Shown here: positions 35,664 through 44,100 of the stretch, piece after piece
How positions within the stretch are numbered: position 1 is the stretch's first letter
How the letters are laid out: every line of letters begins with the position of its first letter
DNA from: Pseudoflavonifractor sp. AF19-9AC
GTDB lineage: Bacteria > Bacillota > Clostridia > Oscillospirales > Oscillospiraceae
Reading direction: 5' to 3'
Assembly (NCBI RefSeq): GCF_003478995.1
Contig: NZ_QUGI01000003.1
Location: 248,001 to 312,000, forward strand
DNA: 64,000 nucleotides
Translations under genes and position numbers: made by a program
The notes under the pieces: generated by a model
What the model was told of the DNA's origin: nothing
The model's input: only the letters and a program-made list of their open reading frames with translations
The model's database searches: none

Positions 35664-35748
35664 GCGGGTATGATGAAATTGGTAAACATGCTGGATTTAG
35701 GTTCCAGTGCCGCAAGGCTTGTGGGTTCGAGTCCCACTACCCGTACCA
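35664..35748 (+). tRNA. tRNA-Leu(UAG), divergent copy
   Basis: Complete cloverleaf: acceptor GCGGGTA/TACCCGT (with an unusual G-U first pair) and encoded CCA, D arm with TTGGTAAAC, anticodon stem CTGGA/TCCAG with loop TTTAGGT giving UAG, a long variable arm (TGCCGCAAGGCTT) and T arm TGGGTTCGAGTCCCA. The UAG anticodon reads CUA and, with modification, other CUN leucine codons. It has no terminator of its own and no separate promoter, so it probably uses the promoter at 35479-35507 shared with the broken copy. Confidence 0.9.
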
Positions 35749-35776
35749 ACTAAGGTTGCTGAAAAAGATGCAACCC

Positions 35777-35806
35777 CTGAAACCCTTGCTGCGGCAAGGG
35801 TTTCAG
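35777..35806. repeat. Perfect 13-bp hairpin after tRNA-Leu
   Basis: CTGAAACCCTTGC / GCAAGGGTTTCAG with a 4-base loop, then GCCGTTTCAG. There is no T-run. Its place right after the tRNA in an ICE end suggests part of the attachment region or a weak terminator. Confidence 0.55.
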
Positions 35807-35901
35807 CCGTTTCAGAGGGCAAAATCGAGTACCAGTCGAGATGGAGATGCAAAAGTCCATTTTTGTGATGTGGGGTGATTCGAACCTCTGAGCAAACAGA
35901 A

Positions 35902-35984
35902 AACAGCAAGAGAAGCTCCTGTTGGTAGTTCAAATCGAACTGCCATCCGGGGCTTCTCTCTTTTTATTACGCAGCTGTTTCAGT
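35902..35984. repeat. 83-bp direct repeat, copy 1
   Basis: The unit contains nested inverted repeats (GAGAAGC with GCTTCTC outside, GGTAGTTC with GAACTGCC inside) and TTTTTATTAC. It is about 90% identical to the copy at 37572-37654 (eight mismatches). The fold and T-run could end transcription. Confidence 0.8.
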
Positions 35985-35994
35985 AGCGGAGCAG

Positions 35995-36325
35995 ATGGTG
36001 GCCTGCGACTATGTGGGCATTGAGTCTGGCAACCAGGTAGCGGACAAAGTAGCAAAGGCCGGATGGAACACCACCAAATCAGAATTTGTGGACGCTCCTC
36101 TCATCGATGAATTGCCTATGGCGGTGGAGTGCCGTCTGGTAAGCTATAGCCCGGAGAACTGCCGTCTGGTGGGTGAGATCGTGAATGTGAGCGCCGACGA
36201 GTCCGTACTGGACAAGAACGGCAAGATTGCCCCAGACAAACTGAGGCCCATCACCTTTGATCCCATCCACAACGCATACCGTGTGCTGGGCGAGAAGGTG
36301 GGCAACGCCTTCCAGGACGGCGCTA
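35995..36325 (+). pseudogene. C-terminal fragment of a flavin reductase family protein
   Basis: The reading frame VACDYVGIESGNQVADKVAKAGWN ... DAPLIDELPMAVECRL ... GEIVNVSADESVLDKNGKI ... RPITFDPIHNAYRVLGEKVGNAF is the C-terminal half of an FMN-binding flavin-reductase-like protein. The N-terminal half is missing: 10 bases upstream lies the 83-bp repeat. The frame runs on to 36483 with sequence that no longer fits the family. No ribosome site precedes it. It is a truncated remnant. Confidence 0.75.
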
Positions 36326-36511
36326 TCCAAGTAGGTAATGTGTTCGGATTTATCATTTATATTGAAAATGTACTTCGAAAGACAAGGACAGGGGCAAAGC
36401 TCCTGCCCTTGTCTTTTTTCACAGCTGAGTATATAATTTTTATATCAATAAATCTAAATGTTTGCGGCAGAACCTTTAATTAGCACATCTCATTCAAGAG
36501 AGGAGGCCTCT

Positions 36512-37570
36512 ATGAAAAGGCAGTTATTCCTATTGATTTCTCTGTTGCTCTGTTTGGTGCTGTCTGCTTGTGGTAGCAAAGGCAGCATTTCTGGCGAGGT
36601 AGTGGAAGCTACTCCATCGGCTCTCATTCTGCAAACGAACGAGGGTAAACAAGTGGCTGTCCTGCTGGAAGAGAATACCTATATCATTGGTATGGACGGT
36701 ATTGATGGTGATAATTACAAGGCCGAACCTCATACAGGCGTCCGGGTTAGTTTTTACTCTGAAGGGCGTGCCGGATCTATTACCACAGCAGATGGTGAGC
36801 AGGTGAAAGCCTACCACGCCGACCCTTTCATCCATATAGATGCCTACTTGATTCCGGAGGCTGCTGTCTTGTCTGATGGTACTGTACTAGATGCGTGGAA
36901 AACAGACTTTTTCGGTGCCACCTATCAAACCAAGGACGGTATTGAGTTGCTGCGGGAAGATGCTCCAAATGGTCCAGAAAATTACTATGTTGGGAATATG
37001 GAGAGCATTGATGACCTCAGCGAAGCAGCCAAGGCCCATGTAGCCGAATTCTACGAAAAACAGGGCAAGCTGTACGATTTGCAGGCAGAACTGGAGCGGG
37101 CATGGACAGCATACCAAGCAGACCCCAAGGCATTTTCTTCCTTTGTAGTTAGACAAGAGACTTCCCCTGCTGCCTCCAATGAACAAGTCTTTTATTTTAC
37201 GACAACCTTAACGAAAACAATCAGCGGAAACATTGCTCAGGATATTCCCCTTTGCGCCGCCTTTAATCGGGAAAATGGGGGCAATATTCCGCTTGTTGAC
37301 CTATTTGTCTGTCCAAAGGAAGATATTGTTAAGGAACTCTTAGACATAGCTGAAAAGAACGGCTCTGGCCCTGCTGACCCGGTGGTGAAAGAAGAAATGG
37401 AAGCTGCTTTTCAGATGGAATACCTTTATTTTTTACAGGATAGCCTATGTTTGGAATTCCCACAAGGAACTCTCCCTAGCCAAGAATATACCTACATAGT
37501 TTCGGTTGCGTTTAACGATGAGTGCAAAGCCCTCTTGCACCCTTGGGCCGTACCCACCCAAAGTAACTAA
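36512..37570 (+). CDS. Putative lipoprotein of unknown function
   Basis: This 352-residue protein begins with a lipoprotein signal peptide and the lipobox VLSACG (Cys near residue 21), so it is anchored outside the membrane. The first domain (GSISGEVVEATPSALILQTNEGKQVAVLL) resembles small beta domains of Firmicute lipoproteins. The rest is acidic without a known fold. GAGGAGG precedes the start. Base composition is clearly more AT-rich than the neighbouring genes, and the gene sits between the two 83-bp repeats, so it may have entered separately. I do not recognise a family. Confidence 0.75.
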   Translation: MKRQLFLLISLLLCLVLSACGSKGSISGEVVEATPSALILQTNEGKQVAVLLEENTYIIGMDGIDGDNYKAEPHTGVRVSFYSEGRAGSITTADGEQVKAYHADPFIHIDAYLIPEAAVLSDGTVLDAWKTDFFGATYQTKDGIELLREDAPNGPENYYVGNMESIDDLSEAAKAHVAEFYEKQGKLYDLQAELERAWTAYQADPKAFSSFVVRQETSPAASNEQVFYFTTTLTKTISGNIAQDIPLCAAFNRENGGNIPLVDLFVCPKEDIVKELLDIAEKNGSGPADPVVKEEMEAAFQMEYLYFLQDSLCLEFPQGTLPSQEYTYIVSVAFNDECKALLHPWAVPTQSN

Positions 37571-37571
37571 T

Positions 37572-37654
37572 AACAGCGAGAGAAGCCCCCGCTGGTAGTT
37601 CAAATCGAACTGCCAACGGGGGCTTCTCTCTTTTTATTACATAGCTGTTTCAGT
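37572..37654. repeat. 83-bp direct repeat, copy 2
   Basis: Second copy of the unit at 35902-35984, with the fuller hairpin GAGAGAAGCCCCCG / CGGGGGCTTCTCTC followed by TTTTTATTAC. It begins two bases after the lipoprotein stop and would terminate its transcript. The next 100 bases are TTGG/GGTGG-rich and hold no gene. Confidence 0.8.
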
Positions 37655-37762
37655 TGGTGGTATTGCTTGCTTTGTCCTTGGTTCCTTGGTGGTCTTGGTA
37701 ATAGCTTTCTGACATGGTTTTGGATATACTTGCGTTGCAAAACGAGGAAAGGAGAGCAGACC

Positions 37763-38209
37763 ATGGCAGACAAGAAAAACCTATGCGCTCAAATCGACAT
37801 CGCCCTGCACAACCGGGTAACAGAAGAAAAAGACCGCCTGGAGATGACCACCAGCCAGTACATCGCAGCACTGCTCACTGAATACTACAAGATGAAAGAT
37901 GAGAATGGAGGAATCAACATGACAGGCAGCAGAACGATGGCATTCCAGATTCCCGAGGAACTCTTCCAGCGCATCAAGACCCACCTGGCCAGAGAAACGG
38001 CTCGGACCGGCGTAAAGCTCACCCAGCGAGACTTCGTCCTGGGCCTGATCGAGCAGGCGCTGGCGGAAGCTGAAGCCAGCCTGGCCCCACAGGAGGGCCC
38101 TGAGAGCACCGAGGAAGCCCCGGAGGACAACGGAGCCGCCGGTACCACCCCAGACGCCAGCGAGGCCAGCACGGAGGCGGAGAGAGGCACAGCGGACATC
38201 GAACAATAA
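37763..38209 (+). CDS. ICE protein with two ribbon-helix-helix-like segments
   Basis: This 148-residue protein shows two similar stretches, LCAQIDIALHNRVTEEKDRL and MAFQIPEELFQRIKTHLARE, each followed by a helix (TTSQYIAALLTEYY; LTQRDFVLGLIEQAL). This pattern fits RHH DNA-binding modules. An acidic, Ala/Glu-rich tail ends the protein. AAAGGAG precedes the ATG at 37763. It is followed by a strong terminator. As the first complete ICE gene of the conserved block it may be a relaxosome or regulatory protein. That role is inference. Confidence 0.65.
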   Translation: MADKKNLCAQIDIALHNRVTEEKDRLEMTTSQYIAALLTEYYKMKDENGGINMTGSRTMAFQIPEELFQRIKTHLARETARTGVKLTQRDFVLGLIEQALAEAEASLAPQEGPESTEEAPEDNGAAGTTPDASEASTEAERGTADIEQ

Positions 38210-38225
38210 CACAAGGCGTCAAAGC

Positions 38226-38278
38226 AAGGGGCCGGAGGACACATCTCAAACAGATGCGTCCTCCGGCCCCTTTTTTGT
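38226..38278 (+). terminator. Terminator after the RHH-like gene
   Basis: A 15-bp stem (AAGGGGCCGGAGGAC and its complement) with a 17-base loop is followed by TTTTTTG. Confidence 0.85.
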
Positions 38279-38300
38279 TTTTCCTAGAAGGGGGGTGAAC

Positions 38301-39233
38301 ATGATACAAACGTCAGAAAAAACTCGTTTTACAGAGGCTGAAATGGCCACTGTCCGAGACACGGACCTTCCAGATCTGCTGATCTCCCTGGGCTACCAGG
38401 TGAAGCGGATCGGCAGGTACTACACCACGCAGGAGATGGACAGCATCCGGATCAAGGACAGACGTACCTGGTTCCGCTACTCAGAGGGCATCGGCGGAGA
38501 TGCCATCACATTCCTCCAGCGGTTCTATAACAAAAGTTTCCCGGAGGCCGTGGAGTACCTGTTGACCTGGCATGGCCGCGCCCGTGACTCTCCCCCGGCC
38601 AGCACTCTGCGGCAGGCCAAGGAAAAGGAGAAAAAAGTTCCCTTTACCCTCCCACCTGCCAACGTGGATCACCGCAGGGTGTTTGCCTATCTCCGCAAGC
38701 GCGGGATCGCGCCCCAGGTGATTCGGGGCTTTGTGGAGGCTGGATTGCTGTACGAGGACGCCCAACATCACAACTGTGTCTTTGTTGGCCGGGACCAATC
38801 AGGAGCGCCGGTATTTGCCAATCAACGAGGAACCTATGATTGGAACGGCAGCAGCTTTAAGGGGGATGTCCCAGGCAGCAATAAGGACATCGCATTTCGA
38901 CTTTACTGCAGCAAGAAGCATGATGCAGTTCTTGTCTTTGAGGCCCCAATCGACCTGATGAGCTTCTGCACCCTGCACCGGAAAGTAACCTCCAACGCGG
39001 TGGCACTGTGTGGGCTGTACGAAGGAGGACTGCGGACCTATCTGCGAGACAACCCACACATACGCCGGATTATTCTGTGCCTGGATAACGATGAACATGG
39101 TCGGCAGGCAACCCAAAAGCTCCGAGAAATGTTCTCCGCAGAGGACTATGAGGTGTCTCAACAACTTCCTCCACAGGGAAAGGATTGGAATGAGTATCTG
39201 CTGCAACGAAATGTGCTCCGGGAAAGGGGGTGA
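38301..39233 (+). CDS. Primase-like protein with DUF3991 and Toprim domain
   Basis: This 310-residue protein has an N-terminal CHC2-like/DUF3991 region (LPDLLISLGYQVKRIGRYYTTQEMDSIRI ... WFRYSEGIGGDAITFLQ) and a C-terminal Toprim_2 domain (VLVFEAPIDLMSF with catalytic Glu, IILCLDNDEHG with DxD-type acids). Such proteins prime DNA synthesis after conjugative transfer. The ATG at 38301 follows AAGGGGGTG. It is typical for the conserved region of Firmicute ICEs. Confidence 0.85.
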   Translation: MIQTSEKTRFTEAEMATVRDTDLPDLLISLGYQVKRIGRYYTTQEMDSIRIKDRRTWFRYSEGIGGDAITFLQRFYNKSFPEAVEYLLTWHGRARDSPPASTLRQAKEKEKKVPFTLPPANVDHRRVFAYLRKRGIAPQVIRGFVEAGLLYEDAQHHNCVFVGRDQSGAPVFANQRGTYDWNGSSFKGDVPGSNKDIAFRLYCSKKHDAVLVFEAPIDLMSFCTLHRKVTSNAVALCGLYEGGLRTYLRDNPHIRRIILCLDNDEHGRQATQKLREMFSAEDYEVSQQLPPQGKDWNEYLLQRNVLRERG

Positions 39234-39307
39234 CAATTTCCAAAAGAAGAAATAACAATATGATTTCCGGCAAATCAAAAGAAAAATTGTTGTAGGAGGA
39301 ATCCAGT

Positions 39308-40216
39308 ATGAAACGCATTTTGACCACGATGTGCGCCCTGACCCTGCTCCTGGCGGCATCTGTCCCTGCTCTGGCCGTTGAACCGGAGCAGAGTGCCAGT
39401 TACTACCCCACATCGGTGGAGGAGTATATGGAGGGAGACAGCCCCAGGATCAAGAAAGTGTACCAGCTGTCCCTGGCAGATGACCCATCCCAGATTCCCA
39501 CCGAGGATTTTGAGCGGGATGGCCGCCTCTATTATCTGCTGGATATGACGCGGAAGGACGAGGTTGGGGTGGACATCCAGACCATCACCCAGACCAAAAC
39601 TCTGGCCAGCGAGACCAACAATATGGAGAAGATCCTCCAGAGTCTGGAACCACAGATGGAGGTAACCACAGAGGACGGTTATACCGGCACTCTGACACTG
39701 GATCATACCACTGTTAAGGTAGCGGCAGACGGTTATGCTACCCGGACAAAGGATCTCTCCGCCACCCGCACCTATCCCAATCTCTCGGAAGCGGATCTAT
39801 CTTTGATTCCAAAGAGCATTGAGGACAATGGAAAAAGCCTGACTCTGGCAGACGTCCAGTGGGCCGAGACCAGTGAAGCCGGGGCGGATGGGGCCGTCAC
39901 CCGATATACTGCCACCGCCAAATATACCGGCACTACCAGCAGCACCTATGCTACCGGCTACACTGTTACGGCAGACTATACCGGCCAAGTTTCCAAAACC
40001 AACTGCTCTGTGTTGACTTATACCGCCATTTTCGGCAGCATGGAGGTCCCCGAGGCGCAGACAGACCCAGCCCCCACAAATACCCCTTCCAGCGAAAACT
40101 CAAATGGGGCCACGGCAGAAATTGACATCAAACAGCCCCTCCTGATTGGCGGTGCGGTTCTCCTACTGACTGCAGGTGGGGTTTTCCTGTTCAAGCGGTA
40201 CAAAGGAAGGAGCTGA
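39308..40216 (+). CDS. Surface protein with signal peptide and C-terminal anchor
   Basis: This 302-residue protein has a signal peptide (about 1-23, ending PALA), a long extracellular region with Thr/Tyr-rich repeats (YTATAKYTGTTSSTYATGYTVTADYTG) and a C-terminal membrane helix (LLIGGAVLLLTAGGVFLF) with basic tail. I see no LPXTG. It is followed without gap by the sortase gene, whose start may overlap its stop. I recognise no catalytic domain; a role in the conjugation or adhesion surface complex is inferred from its neighbours. Confidence 0.75.
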   Translation: MKRILTTMCALTLLLAASVPALAVEPEQSASYYPTSVEEYMEGDSPRIKKVYQLSLADDPSQIPTEDFERDGRLYYLLDMTRKDEVGVDIQTITQTKTLASETNNMEKILQSLEPQMEVTTEDGYTGTLTLDHTTVKVAADGYATRTKDLSATRTYPNLSEADLSLIPKSIEDNGKSLTLADVQWAETSEAGADGAVTRYTATAKYTGTTSSTYATGYTVTADYTGQVSKTNCSVLTYTAIFGSMEVPEAQTDPAPTNTPSSENSNGATAEIDIKQPLLIGGAVLLLTAGGVFLFKRYKGRS

Positions 40217-40986
40217 TTCAACTGAAGCTGAGAGCACTTCTGCTGGCCACCATGCTATGCGCCCTATGTGTGGGCCAGGCCAGCGCCCTGGAATATACCA
40301 TGGAGGCCCCGGACGATTACCTGTTCGGCAGACCTACCAGCGATGACACCATCTACGAATGGGAAGATCCCAATGTAGACCGGAGTAAGAACACCGCCCT
40401 GATCCCGCCTGGATTTGGCACGCCTACCAGTTACCTCCCCGGCAGCGGCGACCCTCTGACGCCCAATCTTATCCCCAGCGCTCTGGATGGCGGCGGGCTG
40501 GTGTCCCAGACAGGGAGCGTCAACTATCCTGTGATCGACACAGAAAATGGGGGCAGTTCTGGCCAGGACGTCGGCTATACTGCCGTCACCAGCGATCTCT
40601 ACTACTCCGGCGGACATCTGGGGACGCTCAAGATCCCGGCTATCGGCCTGTCTACCAAGGTCTACGAAGGGACAGACAGCAGCACTCTGGCAAAAGGGGC
40701 CGGTCATTTCCCTGGCACTAGTATCTGGGACGGCAACTGCTGCATTGCGGGTCACAACCGCGGGGTCCGGGATGATTTTGGAGACCTGCATACCCTGGAG
40801 CCAGGCGATACCATTACCTGGACCACCAAGCTGGGCACACGCACCTATCAGGTGGTCAGTGTAGAAAAGGTATTGGAGACAGATACCAGCGGCACCGCCA
40901 CTACCAGTGACAACCGTATCACGTTGTTTACCTGTGTGCGGGATCAGCGGGCATACCGCTGGTGTGTCCAGGCTGTGGAATGCTAA
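40216..40986 (+). CDS. Class B/D-like sortase
   Basis: The sortase domain is in the second half: the catalytic His in CIAGHNRGVRDDFG, Cys in ITLFTCVRD and Arg in RAYRWCVQ. It should join the large surface protein downstream to the wall or to lipid II. A signal peptide is visible only if translation starts upstream of the first ATG (40252). In frame, ATT at 40216 overlaps the upstream TGA (TGATT), and CTG at 40222 lies 9 bases after GGAAGGAG; either gives a good signal sequence (KLRALLLATMLCALCVGQASA). The start is thus probably non-standard. It ends in a strong terminator. Confidence 0.85.
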   Translation: MQLKLRALLLATMLCALCVGQASALEYTMEAPDDYLFGRPTSDDTIYEWEDPNVDRSKNTALIPPGFGTPTSYLPGSGDPLTPNLIPSALDGGGLVSQTGSVNYPVIDTENGGSSGQDVGYTAVTSDLYYSGGHLGTLKIPAIGLSTKVYEGTDSSTLAKGAGHFPGTSIWDGNCCIAGHNRGVRDDFGDLHTLEPGDTITWTTKLGTRTYQVVSVEKVLETDTSGTATTSDNRITLFTCVRDQRAYRWCVQAVEC

Positions 40987-41030
40987 ACGCAGTGCATCTC
41001 CCAAATTGGGAAATGCACTGCGTTTTTTTC
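40986..41030 (+). terminator. Terminator after the sortase
   Basis: AACGCAGTGCAT / ATGCACTGCGTT with an inner CCCAAATTGGG dyad is followed by a run of T. Confidence 0.9.
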
Positions 41031-41066
41031 GCTTAGTTTCTGCGAAACCCTGACTGAATTACTTCC

Positions 41067-41107
41067 AGAAAGAGGTGATGAACAGATTGTTGTTCATGCC
41101 TCTTTCT
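41067..41107 (+). promoter_or_regulatory. Leader hairpin upstream of the giant surface protein
   Basis: AGAAAGAGG pairs with CCTCTTTCT (41067-41075, 41099-41107), and inside it ATGAACA pairs with TGTTCAT with a 6-base loop: 16 bp with one small bulge. It ends 21 bases before the ATG and has no T-run. It may stabilise or control the mRNA. Confidence 0.55.
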
Positions 41108-41127
41108 GTCCATTTTAAGGAGGGCTT

Positions 41128-44100
41128 ATGAAAAAACTGCTTTCAATGTTTTTGGCCTGCGTTTTGCTGCTTGGAATTCTTCCGACCTCCGCTTGGGCCG
41201 CGGATAGTGTAGAAGCGGCGCTGGGCGAAGTGGACATTTATAACGGCGGATATGAGCTGGGTTATCTGTCCATCAACGGCGCTGTCAAGAAGCAAGACTA
41301 CACCTATTTCATGTATAAGAGCAATGATGGGACAACCAAAGAAGTTCCGGCATATTGTGTGAATCCGTATCTCAAAGGTGTTCCCCAAAAGGTAGAACCC
41401 GGCGAAAGCATTAAATATCTTGCGGAGGAACGCTCCAGCGATCCCAAGGTGGTGGGCATTATCTCCAACGGTTACCCCCACCGCAGTCTGGGTGAACTGA
41501 ATTTGGATAACAAGTATCAGGCGTATTACGCCACAAAGATGGCCCTCTGGTGTTATTTGCTTTCCACCTGGGACATCAACAATCTAAAGGTGGCCCCCGG
41601 CCTTTCCGGTTCTGAACTGGACATTGGCAACCGCATCCTGGCCGCCGCCAAGGACATCTACAAGCGCGGCACCACCTACAACTATATGCTCACGCCCAAA
41701 ATGACAGCCACCCCAGACCATTCCGTGGCCTATCCTGTCAGTGTTGAGGGTAAGGACTACTATCAGCAGGTGTTTACGGTTTGGAGCGAGACATGGGTCT
41801 ACGATTACGACATTTCTGTCGCCTTCCAGGACCCCTCCGCCGTTCCCAATGGCACCCGGATCGTCAACATGGACAACCAGGATGTGACCTCTGTTGCTGC
41901 GGAAGGAACCGGAGACGGCTACTCCGCTCAATTCAAGGTGCTGTACCCCGCGGAATCCATCCAGAACCAAAGTGGCAGCGTCCAGCTTGCACTGTCCGCC
42001 TCCGTGGCGCAGTATGCCGCCATGTATGCCATCTGCCAGGAGAAGGATAAGTACGGCGACCTGCAAAATTATATCTGCGACCTAGATAACAATGTACGGC
42101 TGGATGTGGCTGCTATCAGCAACTATTATGACGGTCAGGACCCCGACCCGGATGAGACCGCGCTGAAAATCGTAAAGCTGGAGGAGGGCACAAAAATCCC
42201 ACTGGAGGGCGCGGTGTTCTCTGTGTACGATCCAGAGGGACGCAAGGTTGGCTCTTTCTCTACTGGCCCGGACGGGACCGTGGTAATCCCTCTGACCCTT
42301 GAGGGCCACTATACGGTAACCGAGGAGATCCCGCCCCGGTATCATCTTTTGCCGGATGAGCGCACCCAGCACGCGGATGTGGAGTACAACAAGATTGCAA
42401 CCCTGACTTTCTGGAACGCCCCCTACGGCTCACTTCGGGTGGAGAAAAAGAGTGACACTGGAGATCTACTTTCCGGTGTAACCATCCAGATCAAGCACTT
42501 GGAGAGCGGCCAGACCCGGAGCGGTCAGACCACCACCGGAGGTTCCATCACCTTCGACCAGCTTGAACCCGGCGCATGGGAAGTGCGTGAGCTGGCAGGA
42601 ATCGAGGGCTGGAAAGCTGTGACCGATACCGTTCAGACGGTCAATGTGGTGTCAGGCGAGGAATCCACCGCTACCATTATCAATGAAGAACTTCCTGGTC
42701 TGCGGATCATCAAGTATGACCGAAAGACGATGGAGCTTATGCCGGATGTGGCGTTTGAGATCTTCCGGGATAATGTTTCCCTGGGCATCTTCCGTACCAA
42801 TGAACAGGGCGAAATTCTCCTGGTCAACCAGCCCGAGGGCAGTTATCGGATCGAGGAACGAAACCCCGGAGACGATGAGCATATTATAGATACCACCCCC
42901 CAATATGCGGAGTTGACCACGGGCATGGGCATTGTGGAACGGGTGTTTTATAATGACCAGCTGCCCGGCATCCATCTTATCAAGGTAGACAGTGCGGATC
43001 TCAGTAAGCCGATTGCCAATGTCAAATTCCGCATTGAGGCGGTGGACGGCTCCTGGGGACCGGAGGAATATACGACTTTGGAGGATGGGACCATCGACCT
43101 CTCCAAGCTCCCCGTGGGCGCTTATGTGGTGACTGAACTGGAGTGTCCGGGATATGTGATTGACGAGGCACAGCGGATCATCCACCTGGATGGAAATGAG
43201 ACGGCCCAGTTTGTCTTTACCAACAGCAAGCTGCCTTCCCTCCGCCTCACAAAAATCAGTTCGGATGGCTCCGCCCTGGCCGGAGTGACATACAGCCTGA
43301 CCCGGATTGAGGATGGCAGCCGGTATATGGATCAGACCACTTCCAGCACAGGTACGATCATTTGGGAGGGCTTACAGCCCGGAGTATACTCCCTAAAGGA
43401 AACCGACACAGTATCAGACCACATTTTGGACGAAAAGGAATATCATGTAGAATTATTCCCCGGTAAGGACAGCACCATCGTTTTGGAGAACGATAAGAGG
43501 CCAAACCTCACCATTTGGAAGCGTGACGCAGACAGCGGCGCTCCCGTGGAGGGCGCAGTTTTCCTTGTAAAGACAGCAGACGGCCACAGTGTGGCCGAGG
43601 TGACCACTGGCCCGGATGGTTCCGCCAAGGTCCCCAACCTCCTGCCTATGGTCTATGAGGTAATCGAGAAGTCTGTGCCGTCGCCTTACCTGCCGGACGC
43701 TCCCAGCCAGCTTGTCACTCTCTATCCCAATCGGGACAGAGAGGTATATTTTGAAAACCACAAAAAGCCGTCTGTCACCATCCAGAAGGAAAACTCCGTC
43801 ACGCATGACCCCATTGAATCCGCCGAGTTTCACATCACATGGTCCAGCAATAAGACGGAAACTGGGGAACAGCGGGATCTGGGAACCTTCCAGACAGATG
43901 AGGCGGGTCAGATCATCCTGGAGGCCATTGAGGATGGCTGGCTGAAAATTGAGGAGACCAAACCTGCGCCTGGCTTCCAGGCTCCCGACAATCCTGTTAC
44001 GGAGGTCTATGTCAAGGGCGGCGAAAACAAGACCATCACCATTTCCAACATCCCCCTGTCAGCGTTGGTGGTCTACAAGCAGGACAGCGTGACCGGGGCT

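Noticed and set aside
35830..35900. tRNA-like piece with GGTTCGAATC on the minus strand
   Set aside because: Only a T-loop-like word is present; no acceptor or anticodon arm can be paired.
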